Assembly (NCBI GenBank): GCA_902543535.1
Contig: CACBYG010000009.1
Span: 1 to 37,424 of the forward strand
Direction: 5' to 3'
Length of the DNA: 37,424 nt
Source: an uncultured Pelagibacteraceae bacterium
GTDB lineage: Bacteria > Pseudomonadota > Alphaproteobacteria > Pelagibacterales > Pelagibacteraceae
Positions 16,995 through 25,901 of this stretch are shown one piece after another; position 1 is the first letter of the stretch; the number at the start of each line of letters is the position of its first letter. Under the pieces are notes generated by a model. It was not told the DNA's origin, searched no databases, and saw only the letters and a list, made by a program, of their open reading frames with translations. The translations under genes were made by a program, and so were the position numbers.

Positions 16995-17842
16995 TGGATT
17001 CTAATAAAATAAAAAGAGGCCTTGGTAGAGGTTTGTCATCTTTAATTGGTGAAACTAAAGTTGAGATTCAAAAAAATAAACTAGGTGTTAGTGATCTTGT
17101 ACCCAATAAATATCAACCAAGAAAAATATTTGATGAGGAAAATTTAAATGAACTTGCGAATTCAATTAGAGAAAGAGGAGTCCTGCAACCAATTATCGTC
17201 AGAAAATCAAATGATGATGGATCAAAATTTGAAATAATTGCTGGAGAGAGAAGGTGGCTTGCGGCTCAAAAGGTAGGTCTTCATGAAGTACCAGTAGTTA
17301 TAACTGAGGCAGATGACTTAAAATCGTTAGAATTTGCAATTGTTGAAAATGTACAAAGGCATGACTTAAACCCTTTGGAGGAAGCACAAGGATATAAAAA
17401 ATTAATAGATAAATTCTCGTATGATCAAGAAAAAGTTTCAAAATTTATAGGTAAAAGTCGCAGCTATATTGCTAACGCTCTTAGACTTTTGTCGCTCCCT
17501 GATGAAGTAATTAAACTGATAGAAAACCAAAAATTATCAGCTGGCCATGCGAAAATTTTAGTGGGGTTAGAAAATTCTAGTTTTGTAGCTAGTAAAATAA
17601 TTGAAAACAAGCTCTCAGTTAGACAAGCTGAAAATTTTGTAAAATTATTTAAAAATAAAAGACAAAAACCAAGTAATACAAAAGATGTAAATATAATGCA
17701 TTTAGAAATGTCTATAGTAAATAAAGTTGGTTTAAATGTTGAAATAAAAAATAAAAAAAATAACAAAGGTAAAATTATCTTTGAGTACAAGGATCTAAAT
17801 CAATTGAATAAGATTATAGATATAATCAAATCTAATTATTAA
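16994..17842 (+). CDS. parB: Chromosome-partitioning protein ParB
   Basis: CTP-dependent clamp that loads at parS and spreads. 282 residues. The N-terminal ParA-stimulating motif RGLGRGLSSLIGE is at 8-20. The ParB/Srx nucleotide domain has GERRWLAAQ (84-92) and ENVQRHDLNPLEEAQGY (118-134). The helix-turn-helix is at about 145-168 with GKSRSYIANALRLL, and the C-terminal dimer domain is past 230. All key motifs are present, matching the perfect parS in rsmG. It overlaps the convergent holA by 11 bp. Confidence 0.97.
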   Translation: MDSNKIKRGLGRGLSSLIGETKVEIQKNKLGVSDLVPNKYQPRKIFDEENLNELANSIRERGVLQPIIVRKSNDDGSKFEIIAGERRWLAAQKVGLHEVPVVITEADDLKSLEFAIVENVQRHDLNPLEEAQGYKKLIDKFSYDQEKVSKFIGKSRSYIANALRLLSLPDEVIKLIENQKLSAGHAKILVGLENSSFVASKIIENKLSVRQAENFVKLFKNKRQKPSNTKDVNIMHLEMSIVNKVGLNVEIKNKKNNKGKIIFEYKDLNQLNKIIDIIKSNY

Positions 17843-18824
17843 CTTTAATTGAGCATTGACCTAAAATAAAATCAGTAACCAGGTTGATCGCATTATGCAT
17901 ATTTTTCTTTGCCTGAAGTTCTAATTCATTTAATTTAAATATTAAGTTCTTAATCTCATCTGGTGCCCATTTATAAATATGTTGTTTTGTAATTTCTTTA
18001 TCTTTCCAAAAAATAGGGGGTTTTGCCGAGGATATGACAACATCTATATTTTTATTTGCTCTATATTCTTGAGTAAGTTTAAGAATTTTTTTTGATTTAT
18101 TTAAGAAAGTTCGAGTTATTAATACACAGTCTTCACTACTAAAATTATTTTCGTTCAATATTGAAATTGTTTTTTTCTTGTTTTTTGCAAGACAATTATC
18201 AATAAGCTCAGAAATAGAATAATTTTCAACTAAATTAGTTAACTTTAAAATATTTTCAGTTGAAACCTTCTTTCCGTTTTTAGAAAAATAATGGATTTTA
18301 TTAAGTTCATTCATCAAATTTTCTCTATCACCATTACATTTGTCTACTATTATATTAATATCAGAAGGAGAAATTGAAATTTTTTTATCTCTCAGAAAGC
18401 TAGATGATAACTTAGATAAAGTTTGATGAGTATCAGGATAGAAAGCAACACAAACGTATTTTTTACTTTTTTCAAAAAAAGACCTTAGCTTTGATTTTTT
18501 ATCTAAATTTTCTGAATTAATTATTATAGTTATACCTTCAATCTCTTTCTCATTAATTTCGTTAACTAAGTTATAAATTTTTTCACTAGCTCTTTTAATA
18601 ATAATTATTTTTTCTTCTTCAAATAGAGATTTGGATAATATACTTTCTATAAAATAGTTTTTGTCTGCTAGGATTTCTTTTTCTTCATAATTATAAATAT
18701 TTTCTTTTTTTTTGATAAAATTATCTATTATTTCTTTTTTTAATCCTTCATTTTTCCCATATAGCAATATTTTTTTTACATCTTCTATTTTTATTCTACT
18801 AGTTTCAAAAAACTTTATAATCAT
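17832..18824 (-). CDS. holA: DNA polymerase III delta subunit
   Basis: Clamp-loader subunit that opens the beta clamp. 330 residues, close to the family's length. Seen: the N-terminal pattern of KILLYGKNEGLKKE (delta AAA+ domain start, where other members have LLYGxDEGL), IIIINSENLDKKSKLRSFFEK (family: LDKRSKLR-x-FE), and a region with DRENLMNELNKIHYF (family: GDR-x-L-x-ELEKL). The C-terminal collar helices end with LEIQAK-like text (NELELQAKKN). It is Lys/Asn/Ile-rich and diverged, but the motifs fall in order. It overlaps lptE by 4 bp; the DUF3576-leuS-lptE-holA operon order is standard. Confidence 0.9.
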   Translation of the reverse strand: MIIKFFETSRIKIEDVKKILLYGKNEGLKKEIIDNFIKKKENIYNYEEKEILADKNYFIESILSKSLFEEEKIIIIKRASEKIYNLVNEINEKEIEGITIIINSENLDKKSKLRSFFEKSKKYVCVAFYPDTHQTLSKLSSSFLRDKKISISPSDINIIVDKCNGDRENLMNELNKIHYFSKNGKKVSTENILKLTNLVENYSISELIDNCLAKNKKKTISILNENNFSSEDCVLITRTFLNKSKKILKLTQEYRANKNIDVVISSAKPPIFWKDKEITKQHIYKWAPDEIKNLIFKLNELELQAKKNMHNAINLVTDFILGQCSIKVNN

Positions 18825-19276
18825 TTAAAAGAATTCAGTTCCAATATAATTTTACCAGCAATCAAAGATGCAAATGATTGTTTGATTGTCCTCTCATAGT
18901 TTTTTTCATCTAATAAATTTTCATTTTTATCCATAATAAATCTTTCATTAAAAATAAAATTTTTATTACCATTATTACTATTAACTTTTATTTCTGATGT
19001 AACAGTTAATTCATAACTCGCTGCTGCCCCCGTAGCATCTTTTGAACTTATTTTTTTTTTATATTTAGTAACAATATCTATATTAATTTTATTCTCCAAT
19101 GTTTCGTCTTTATTCCTATTTAATTGACCAGAGATTAAGTTATTAATTAGTCTGTCCCCTTCAACATTGATAAATTCAATGTTATAATTAGACAAGTCTT
19201 TTTTTACGTAAATTGGAGAAAACCCACAATTAGGTAAAAGTATTAAAATTAAAAAATATACAAAAATTTTTTTCAT
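18821..19276 (-). CDS. lptE: LPS-assembly lipoprotein LptE
   Basis: Outer-membrane lipoprotein that plugs LptD for lipopolysaccharide export. 151 residues with a signal peptide ending in the lipobox LLPNC (C17), followed directly by GFSPIY, the usual LptE opening (CGFxPLY). The middle has DATGAAASYELTVT, seen in alphaproteobacterial LptE. The call rests on the N-terminus, size and position between leuS and holA. It overlaps leuS by one base and holA by 4. Confidence 0.88.
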   Translation of the reverse strand: MKKIFVYFLILILLPNCGFSPIYVKKDLSNYNIEFINVEGDRLINNLISGQLNRNKDETLENKINIDIVTKYKKKISSKDATGAAASYELTVTSEIKVNSNNGNKNFIFNERFIMDKNENLLDEKNYERTIKQSFASLIAGKIILELNSFK

Positions 19277-21810
19277 TAAATAATTATATTTATAAGTTTG
19301 TTTTTAATAAAAATTTTTTTTTTTATATTTTTATTCTCAATATATTTTTTTAAATTCGGGTTTATCATTACTTTTTTTATTAAATCTTCTTCGGAAATAT
19401 CTCTATTTGTTTCAATCAAAGTTCTTTTTTTACCATTAATTTGAATGACAATGGGAATTATTTTATCGACTAATAAATTTTCATCGTATGAAGGCCAATC
19501 AAGACTGCTATTTTCTTCTAATATTTCTAGAGCTTCATATGCAAAATGAGGTATTATTGGTATCAGAGTAATTAAAACTTTTTTATAATTTTCAACTAAA
19601 GTTTCTTTGCTGTATTTAATCTTTATCTCTTTTGAAAAAAAAGAATACATTTCATGAATATTAGCAATGATTACATTATAGCTAAAATTTTCTAAGTTAT
19701 CTGTTATTTTCTTTATAAATTTATTTGTGTAACGTGTTAATTGATCATTTTCATCTTCAACCTCTTTATCAATTTTGCTTGATATTTCCAAATGCAATCC
19801 CCAAATTTTTTGAATAAATTTGTGAGATGATGCTATACCCTCTTCAGACCATTGGATGTCTTTTTCTGGAGGACTATCTGATAATATAAATAATCTGACA
19901 GCATCAGCCCCATAGCTATTAATAATTTTTTCTGGGTCAATTGTGTTTTTTTTTGATTTTGACATTGACTCGGATGGGCCAACAATTACCTCCTCAGATA
20001 ATTTATTTCTTAAGAATTTTTTACCATTAACAGTTTCTACCTCGTCAGGACTTAACCAGTTATTTTGTTTATCTTTATATGTTTCATGACAGACCATTCC
20101 TTGTGTAAATAAACCTTTAAAAGGCTCATTTATATTAAAGCTTTCATTTTCAAATGATAAAGCTTTAATAAAAAATCTTGAATATAGTAAATGTAATATC
20201 GCATGCTCAATACCACCAATGTATTGATCAACTGGCATCCAGTATTTAATTTCTTCTAAGTTAAACCCATAATCTTTTTTGTGTGGCGAGCAAAATCTCA
20301 AAAAATACCAAGATGAGTCGACAAAAGTATCCAACGTGTCAGTTTCCCTTCTGTATATTTTTCCATCTAACTTAACTTTTTTCCATTCATTTGCATTATC
20401 CAAAGGGTTTCCTGAGGCTGGCATTTTGTTTATCTGCGGAAGCTCTACAGGCAACATTGATCTGGGAACTTTCTTTGGAATACCGCTCTCATCATAAATG
20501 ATTGGGATAGGACAACCCCAATATCTTTGTCTTGAAACTCCCCAATCTTTTAATCTAAAATTAATTTTCCTTTTTCCAAGATTATTTTTTTCTAAGTATG
20601 CTATTGCTTTGGAGATAGACTCATCTGGACATTTGAAATCATCAAAAAAAGATGAGTTAACTATATAGCCTGGACCTGTATAGGCTTCCTTTTCTACTTT
20701 AAACTGAGAGTTATTTTTGTCAGGTGTTACAACTGTTTTAACCTCTAGATTATATTTTAAAGCAAAATCCAAGTCTCTCTGATCATGTGCTGGACAACCA
20801 AATACAGCTCCAAGTCCATAGTCCATTAAAACAAAATTCGCAAAATAGACAGGAACTTTTCTTTCTTTATCTAAAGGGTTTAATGCAATTAAATTTGTCT
20901 TAAAACCAATTTTTTCTGCATTTGCAATTGACTCCTCAGTAGTTCCAGTAGTTGCACATTCTTTCTTAAATTTTATAAATTCTTCATCATTTTCATAATA
21001 TTTTGCAACAGGATGATCTACAGATAAAGCTAGAAAAGACATGCCAAATAATGTGTCCGGTCTAGTAGTGTAACACTTAATATTAACAACATTTTTTGAT
21101 CCTTCAATTTTGAAATCAATCTCACAACCATAAGATTTTCCAAGCCAATTTTTTTGCATTATTTTTACTTTGTTGGGCCATTCATCTAATTTTTTTAAAT
21201 CTTCAAGCAGGTCATCTGAAAATTTTGAAATATTAAAAAACCATTGGTTAAGTTTTTTCCTTTCCACCACTGCTCCTGATCTCCAACCTTTGCCATCTAT
21301 TACCTGTTCATTTGCAAGTACAGTTTCATCAATTGGATCCCAATTAACATATTGTTCTTTCCTATAAACAAGGCCTTTATCATACAACTCTAGAAAAAAT
21401 TCTTGTTGGTGTTTGTAATAATCTGGCGAACAAGTAGATATTTCTCTGGACCAATCTATCGATAGCCCAAGCATTTTTAGTTGGGATTTCATTACCTGGA
21501 TATTAGATTCAGTCCAGCTTTTAGGATCTAAATTATTTTGTCGAGCAGCATTCTCAGCAGGCATTCCAAAGGAATCCCAGCCCATTGGATGAAGAACATT
21601 GAAACCTTTTAGTGATTTGTATCTAGCTAACACATCACCTATAGTATAATTTCTCACATGACCCATGTGAATTTTGCCCGAAGGGTAGGGAAACATTTCA
21701 AGGCAATAAAATTTTTTTTTATTTTTATCTAATTTAGTAGAGAAAATCTTTAGATTTTCCCATATTTTTTGCCATTTTTTTTCAACAATTTTAAAATTAT
21801 ATCGCTCCAC
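19276..21810 (-). CDS. leuS: Leucyl-tRNA synthetase
   Basis: Class I aminoacyl-tRNA synthetase for leucine. 844 residues, near full length. The HIGH-type motif is HMGH in [16 protein letters not shown] (about 40-55). [13 protein letters not shown] follows, then the CP1 editing domain with TRPDTLFG and a conserved [28 protein letters not shown] is present, and the KMSKS-type loop is SMSKSKKN at about 617. The anticodon-binding domain and a shortened C-terminal domain complete it. The start lies 8 bp after the DUF3576 gene. No sign of frameshift. Confidence 0.98.
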   Translation of the reverse strand: MERYNFKIVEKKWQKIWENLKIFSTKLDKNKKKFYCLEMFPYPSGKIHMGHVRNYTIGDVLARYKSLKGFNVLHPMGWDSFGMPAENAARQNNLDPKSWTESNIQVMKSQLKMLGLSIDWSREISTCSPDYYKHQQEFFLELYDKGLVYRKEQYVNWDPIDETVLANEQVIDGKGWRSGAVVERKKLNQWFFNISKFSDDLLEDLKKLDEWPNKVKIMQKNWLGKSYGCEIDFKIEGSKNVVNIKCYTTRPDTLFGMSFLALSVDHPVAKYYENDEEFIKFKKECATTGTTEESIANAEKIGFKTNLIALNPLDKERKVPVYFANFVLMDYGLGAVFGCPAHDQRDLDFALKYNLEVKTVVTPDKNNSQFKVEKEAYTGPGYIVNSSFFDDFKCPDESISKAIAYLEKNNLGKRKINFRLKDWGVSRQRYWGCPIPIIYDESGIPKKVPRSMLPVELPQINKMPASGNPLDNANEWKKVKLDGKIYRRETDTLDTFVDSSWYFLRFCSPHKKDYGFNLEEIKYWMPVDQYIGGIEHAILHLLYSRFFIKALSFENESFNINEPFKGLFTQGMVCHETYKDKQNNWLSPDEVETVNGKKFLRNKLSEEVIVGPSESMSKSKKNTIDPEKIINSYGADAVRLFILSDSPPEKDIQWSEEGIASSHKFIQKIWGLHLEISSKIDKEVEDENDQLTRYTNKFIKKITDNLENFSYNVIIANIHEMYSFFSKEIKIKYSKETLVENYKKVLITLIPIIPHFAYEALEILEENSSLDWPSYDENLLVDKIIPIVIQINGKKRTLIETNRDISEEDLIKKVMINPNLKKYIENKNIKKKIFIKNKLINIII

Positions 21811-21818
21811 AACAAAAT

Positions 21819-22412
21819 TTAATTCATGTCAGGATAGTTTACTTTGTAATTTTTATTTTTCTCTTTTGTCTTATCTTTTTTCTCTTTTTCATACAAAGTA
21901 GCAGTTTTTAATATTTGTCTTGTAAGTTCTGGCACTAAGGCTCCACTGGTTTCAAATGTTTGACAACTAGAACCATTTAAACATTTTTTGGTAAATACTT
22001 TTATATCTAAAGCATCGGATCGAATTTCATTTGTTAAAAATCTAATAGAAATTTTGATACTCTCATTATTGCTTTGATTATTGTTGTACCAATCAGTAAC
22101 TATTAATCCTCCACTGTAATTTACAGAGGCAAGAGGCATAAAATCAATTGTGTCTAAAGATGCTCGCCATAATTCATTTGAGGTTGCAAATTCATATACG
22201 CCACCTCCACGATTTGACAGAAAACCTCCTTCGCCTGATAGTCTAAATCCCCTTCCTTCTTTTAAATTTTGCTCAACTCTTTTTGCTGGATCTGCTGGAG
22301 TCTTTCTAGCGTCCCCACCAGGTAATTTAAATTTACCATCTGGGCCCTTACAAGAAATAAGAAATATTGTAATAAGAATAAAAGCACATATTTTGGAAAA
22401 TTTGGACATCAT
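21819..22412 (-). CDS. DUF3576 family lipoprotein
   Basis: Predicted outer-membrane lipoprotein of unknown function, conserved in alphaproteobacteria just upstream of leuS. 197 residues with a signal peptide and lipobox LISC (C21). [24 protein letters not shown] is the family's hallmark segment, and [22 protein letters not shown] follows with WYN and a second beta-rich part. The C-terminal 25 residues are lysine-rich. The start could be the second ATG at 22409 instead; nothing separates them. As the first gene of the leuS operon it may share the spacer with the porin promoter. Confidence 0.85.
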   Translation of the reverse strand: MMSKFSKICAFILITIFLISCKGPDGKFKLPGGDARKTPADPAKRVEQNLKEGRGFRLSGEGGFLSNRGGGVYEFATSNELWRASLDTIDFMPLASVNYSGGLIVTDWYNNNQSNNESIKISIRFLTNEIRSDALDIKVFTKKCLNGSSCQTFETSGALVPELTRQILKTATLYEKEKKDKTKEKNKNYKVNYPDMN

Positions 22413-22459
22413 TTTTGTTATTTCTTAATAGACATGTTGAAATTCTTTTAAAGTATAAA

Positions 22460-22522
22460 TTATACAACATAGTCGCTAAATTGCTAAAATATATGAAAAA
22501 AATAGAGTTTAATGTTGTATAA
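22460..22522. promoter_or_regulatory. 11-bp inverted repeat upstream of the porin
   Basis: TTATACAACAT (22460-22470) and its exact reverse complement ATGTTGTATAA (22512-22522) are separated by 41 bp, inside the spacer between the DUF3576 gene and the porin. The spacing of about five helical turns between arm centres would suit two protein-binding sites on the same DNA face better than an RNA hairpin. No regulator is known to me for this motif. Confidence 0.4.
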
Positions 22523-22584
22523 ATATCACACTTATTAAATTTAACTAGAATATCTGGGATTCTTAAGAAAATCTAAGACTGCTT

Positions 22585-22612
22585 TTGATATACGAGCAAT
22601 GTTTATTATTAA
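22585..22612 (+). promoter_or_regulatory. Putative sigma70-type promoter of the porin
   Basis: TTGATA (22585-22590), 16 bp, then TATTAA (22607-22612), followed about 20 bp later by the strong AGGAG ribosome site. Matches to this degenerate pattern are common in AT-rich DNA, so the position before a strong leader is the main support. Confidence 0.35.
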
Positions 22613-22630
22613 TAATAACAATTAAAAATA

Positions 22631-22635
22631 AGGAG
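22631..22635 (+). promoter_or_regulatory. Strong Shine-Dalgarno of the porin
   Basis: AGGAG in the context AATAAGGAG, 8 bases before the ATG. Most other genes in the window lack so clear a site. Confidence 0.8.
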
Positions 22636-22643
22636 TAATTAAT

Positions 22644-23603
22644 ATGAACATTAAAAAAATAGGATTAACTGCATTAGCAGGTTCTCTTGTTGCAGTATCA
22701 GCAGCTAATGCTGGCTCAATGAGTGTATCTGGTGCTGCAAGTTTTGAAGTACAACACGTAAACGGTGGTGCTGATAATGCTGGTAAAGCATACTCAATGG
22801 GTAACAGTGTTACTTTTTCTGGTTCAGGTGAATTAGATAACGGTTTAAACGTTACTTATTCTGTTGAATTAGACAGAGATGCAGGTGCAGGAACAAATGA
22901 CCCATTTGATGCTCACAGTGTAACTGTTGGTAACGATACTTTTGGAACTTTAACATTCCAAGGTCATGCTGGTGCTGCAGCTCAATCTGCTGTTGACGAT
23001 ATGGCTACAGGTGATATCTGGGATAACGGTATGGGACACGCAGCTGCTCCAACTGGATCATCTTCAGACAACATGTTAGCATACAAACTTCCTGAATTAA
23101 TGGAAGGTGTATCAGTTAACATTTCATATGTACCTCATACTGCAACACAGTTTGAAGATACTATGGACGTTGCTATTGCATACACAGGTGTTGAAGGTTT
23201 AACAATCGGTTATGCATCTGGTGAAAACAAAACAACTAAAGGTTCAGAAGCGGACGTTTCAACTTATTACTTAACGTATGCTTATGGCCCACTTACTTTA
23301 GCATATGCTAACACTGAGTATGATTCAGAAGCTACTACAACTACTGCTGATGTTGATTTCACAGGTTACTCTGTTGCTTACACAGTGAGTGATGAGATTT
23401 CGATCGCTTATAAAGTAGCTGATCAGTCAACTCCAAATGCATCAAGTGATTCTGATCAAGAAGTAAGTGGTGTTACAGCTTCTTACACTGCAGGTGGTAT
23501 GACTATCTCAGGTAAAATGATCAATGGTGATAACATGGCTTATTCTACAGATGCATCTGCTGATAAGTCTATGTGGGAACTTTCCGCATCATTTGCTTTC
23601 TAA
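22644..23603 (+). CDS. Outer-membrane porin (Gram-negative porin family)
   Basis: Trimeric beta-barrel porin for passive uptake of small solutes. 319 residues with a Sec signal peptide cleaved after SAANA (A23). Alternating polar and hydrophobic strands follow (GSMSVSGAASFEVQ, SYSVELDRD-like), with GTLTFQGHAG resembling the porin L3 lead-in. The last residues WELSASFAF end in a terminal Phe, the outer-membrane assembly signal. Codon use is less AT-biased than its neighbours, with an AGGAG 8 bases before the ATG and a dedicated terminator, all suggesting very high expression. It matches the abundant porin type seen in SAR11 genomes; solute specificity cannot be told. Confidence 0.93.
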   Translation: MNIKKIGLTALAGSLVAVSAANAGSMSVSGAASFEVQHVNGGADNAGKAYSMGNSVTFSGSGELDNGLNVTYSVELDRDAGAGTNDPFDAHSVTVGNDTFGTLTFQGHAGAAAQSAVDDMATGDIWDNGMGHAAAPTGSSSDNMLAYKLPELMEGVSVNISYVPHTATQFEDTMDVAIAYTGVEGLTIGYASGENKTTKGSEADVSTYYLTYAYGPLTLAYANTEYDSEATTTTADVDFTGYSVAYTVSDEISIAYKVADQSTPNASSDSDQEVSGVTASYTAGGMTISGKMINGDNMAYSTDASADKSMWELSASFAF

Positions 23604-23623
23604 TTTAGTTTAGATCAAATTAT

Positions 23624-23654
23624 AAAAGGGCCCCTTATAAGGGGCCTTTTTTTT
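23624..23654 (+). terminator. Intrinsic terminator after the porin
   Basis: Hairpin AAAAGG(G)CCCCTT / AAGGGGCCTTTT with one bulged G, a tiny AT loop and a T8 run (23647-23654). It is the only strong GC-rich hairpin noticed in the window. The left flank has AAAA, so it may act weakly on the thiE-like gene from the other side. Confidence 0.92.
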
Positions 23655-24183
23655 ATTCAAAATAAGAAATTCCAGCAAATTCAGAACTTTTAACTAACAA
23701 AAGTTTTTTTATATTTTTTTTTGATATGCCACCTAAGGCAACTACATTTTTTTTTGTTAATTTTTTAATTAATTTAAACTTATTAATACCTAGATAATTC
23801 ATATTTTTCTTAAACAATGACGATAAGAATATTTTTTTCACTTTTTGAATTTCTTTAGTTTTTATTTCTTTTAAAGTATGTGCTGAGCCAACAATATTAA
23901 AATTTTTTTTTAAAGAGTAAGATAAGTGATGCAGGTTTGTGTTAAATGATGGTATATAAGCACCATCTAAATTTAGTTTAATAGCCAATTTTATATTATT
24001 TGATAAATAAAATTTAAGAGATCTCTTCTTACAATAATTTCTTATTTTTGAAACCAAGATCTCATCTACTTTCCTTGATTTATAATTTCTAAAAATAATG
24101 ACTGTTTGCTTGTCTTGTTTGTCGATATTATTTGTATCAAATTTATTAATAAAGTAATATTTTCTGTTCGTAATAAAATGCAT
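23653..24183 (-). CDS. ThiE/TenI-like (thiamine-phosphate synthase family) protein, diverged
   Basis: Looks like a reduced TIM-barrel protein of the thiamine-phosphate synthase/TenI family. 176 residues from the ATG at 24183 (MHFITNRKYYF, where ThiE has LYLITDR). The HxGQxD loop region reads DGAYIPSFN, then NIVGSAHTLKEI (family: SxHxxxEA), YLGINKF, and VVALGGISKKN (family: AxGGI-x-N). Several phosphate/pyrophosphate ligands seem lost, so catalysis is doubtful. An in-frame start at 24225 would add 14 residues and lie inside yggS. The 5' end overlaps yggS by 6 bp, both start codons sitting in ATGCAT. The 3' end reaches into the porin terminator's T-run. Confidence 0.7.
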   Translation of the reverse strand: MHFITNRKYYFINKFDTNNIDKQDKQTVIIFRNYKSRKVDEILVSKIRNYCKKRSLKFYLSNNIKLAIKLNLDGAYIPSFNTNLHHLSYSLKKNFNIVGSAHTLKEIKTKEIQKVKKIFLSSLFKKNMNYLGINKFKLIKKLTKKNVVALGGISKKNIKKLLLVKSSEFAGISYFE

Positions 24184-24837
24184 AATACAGTTCAAAATAT
24201 AATTGATATTCAAAAAAACATACAATCAAATTTGAGTGGTTTAAATATTAATAATCGTACAAAAATTATCGCAGTATCAAAAACTTTTAGTTTAGAAAAA
24301 ATTTTACCACTTATTCATCACGGACATGTTGATTTTGGAGAAAATAAAGTTCAAGAGGCAGTTGAAAAGTGGACCCAATTAAAGAATGAAAATACAAATT
24401 TGAAATTACATATGATTGGGAGGCTGCAAACAAATAAAGTTAAATATGCTGTAAAATTATTTGACTATATTCACTCTGTTGATAATGAAAAATTAGCAAG
24501 AAAAATCTCTGAGGAAGATAAAAAAATAAATAAAAAAACTAAAATTTTTATTCAAGTAAATATAGGTGAGGAAGATCAGAAATCTGGACTGAATAAAATA
24601 GAAGCTCATAAATTGGTAAAATATTGTAAAAAAATTAATTTAGAAGTTATCGGATTAATGTGTATTCCTCCAGTAAACCAAGACTCAACTTTTTATTTTA
24701 AGCAAATGAGTAAATTAAATAAAGATTTAGGTTTTACCGAATTAAGCATGGGAATGTCTTCAGATTATTTAAAAGCTTGCGAATACTCTGCAACTTATTT
24801 AAGAATTGGTTCAAGTATTTTTGGTCAGCGATCCTAA
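24178..24837 (+). CDS. YggS-type pyridoxal-phosphate homeostasis protein
   Basis: PLP-binding protein (PLPBP/YggS) that keeps free vitamin B6 levels in balance. 219 residues from the ATG at 24178 (MHNTVQNIIDIQ). The PLP lysine is in IIAVSKTFSLEKI. FGENKVQEAVEKW, HMIGRLQTNKVKYA, QVNIGEEDQKSGL and MGMSSDYLKA match the family in order. The frame is open upstream to 24106, but that stretch is unlike family members and would lie within the thiE-like gene. Divergent and head-to-head with the thiE-like gene; no room for separate promoters between the starts. Confidence 0.95.
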   Translation: MHNTVQNIIDIQKNIQSNLSGLNINNRTKIIAVSKTFSLEKILPLIHHGHVDFGENKVQEAVEKWTQLKNENTNLKLHMIGRLQTNKVKYAVKLFDYIHSVDNEKLARKISEEDKKINKKTKIFIQVNIGEEDQKSGLNKIEAHKLVKYCKKINLEVIGLMCIPPVNQDSTFYFKQMSKLNKDLGFTELSMGMSSDYLKACEYSATYLRIGSSIFGQRS

Positions 24838-25328
24838 ATTATTTTTATCCTAGTATTTTTTTTGATTAACTTTAACATTATTATGAAGTCTTTTTTTTTT
24901 AAGGCTACACATCCTGCTGTAGATTTATAGTTTTTTGTTAAGTGTATAAAAATACAACTACCATGGCCAATTTTTGGTTTTTTAAAATTATATTTTATTG
25001 GAATTAATAAATCATACTTATGATCTTTTCTAAAAAGTTTTTCATGTTTAATAAGATTATTAGCCCTGATCAATTTATTGTATTTTTTTGGAAAATTTAC
25101 ATCATCACACCATCCTTGATTTTTAGTTATTTTGATGCATTTAAGATGTGTTTTGGGACATTTCAATCTATCTTTCCTGTAATAAAGATGTCCAATTTTA
25201 AAAATTCCTTTAGGTGTTTTAAAATCTCCCTCTCTCTTATATCTAGTAATACCATTTTTACCAATACAACATTTTAAAAAAAATTCATCAATCTGAAGAG
25301 TATGTTTATTTTTTAAAAAAATTGTCAT
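24834..25328 (-). CDS. L,D-transpeptidase (YkuD domain) family protein
   Basis: YkuD-fold protein, probably acting on peptidoglycan cross-links. 164 residues from the ATG at 25328; a TTG at 25352 would add 8 residues and overlap the divergent regulator. The catalytic signature is IHLTKNYKSTAGCVAL near the C-terminus, matching HxxxxxxxSxGC with T-A-G-C (His then nucleophile Cys). GDFKTPKGIFKIG is the family's TPxGxF motif. No clear signal peptide is visible, which is odd for a periplasmic enzyme. It belongs to the short COG3786-like group (YkuD proteins without LysM) and is 12 bp from the divergent winged-helix gene. Its 3' end overlaps yggS by 4 bp. Confidence 0.85.
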   Translation of the reverse strand: MTIFLKNKHTLQIDEFFLKCCIGKNGITRYKREGDFKTPKGIFKIGHLYYRKDRLKCPKTHLKCIKITKNQGWCDDVNFPKKYNKLIRANNLIKHEKLFRKDHKYDLLIPIKYNFKKPKIGHGSCIFIHLTKNYKSTAGCVALKKKDFIIMLKLIKKNTRIKII

Positions 25329-25340
25329 ATTCTTATTATT

Positions 25341-25901
25341 GTGAGTAATCAAAATTTAATAATATATAGATTTAATTCTTTATACCACATTCTTAAAGAA
25401 CTTGAACAAGATTTAAATTTTAAAGTATTCGAGGCTACAAATGAGAAAAATTTAAATAATTTAGTTTTAACTTTACAAAATCATTTAATAGTTACCTCAA
25501 AAAAAATTTCCAATAAAAACCAATTTATAATAGATAAGTTTCCAATAAAATTTTCAAAACTAATAGAAAATTTAAATATTAAATTTTTGAAAAATAAGTT
25601 TGTTCATCAATCAAAAATAGAAATTAAAAATTATTTAATAAATTTAAACTCTAGGGAAATATCTCTTAATAAGACCAGGCTCAAATTAACCGAAAAAGAA
25701 ATAAATACTATTATTTATTTATCGAATAAAAAAAAACCTATTAGTATTCATGAATTGCAAACAAAGGTATGGGGTTATCAATCTGGTATGGAAACTCATA
25801 CTGTAGAAACACACATTTATAGATTAAGAAAAAAAATTTTAAAAACCTTTAATGATGAAAATTTATTATTGAGTAAAAAAAATGGCTACCAAATTTCATA
25901 A
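25341..25901 (+). CDS. Winged-helix (OmpR/PhoB-type) regulator with degenerate receiver half
   Basis: 186 residues from a GTG start. Residues about 105-186 form an OmpR/PhoB-type winged helix: KLTEKEINTIIYLSNKKKPIS, VWGYQ, then the recognition helix THTVETHIYRLRKKI and the wing LLSKKNGYQI. The first 100 residues have the size of a receiver domain but show no aspartate at the expected phospho-acceptor strand (NHLIVTSKK), so it may be regulated without phosphorylation. Targets unknown; the 12-bp spacing to the L,D-transpeptidase start suggests it could control that gene or itself. The last 20 bp overlap the small ArfA-like gene. Confidence 0.82.
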   Translation: MSNQNLIIYRFNSLYHILKELEQDLNFKVFEATNEKNLNNLVLTLQNHLIVTSKKISNKNQFIIDKFPIKFSKLIENLNIKFLKNKFVHQSKIEIKNYLINLNSREISLNKTRLKLTEKEINTIIYLSNKKKPISIHELQTKVWGYQSGMETHTVETHIYRLRKKILKTFNDENLLLSKKNGYQIS

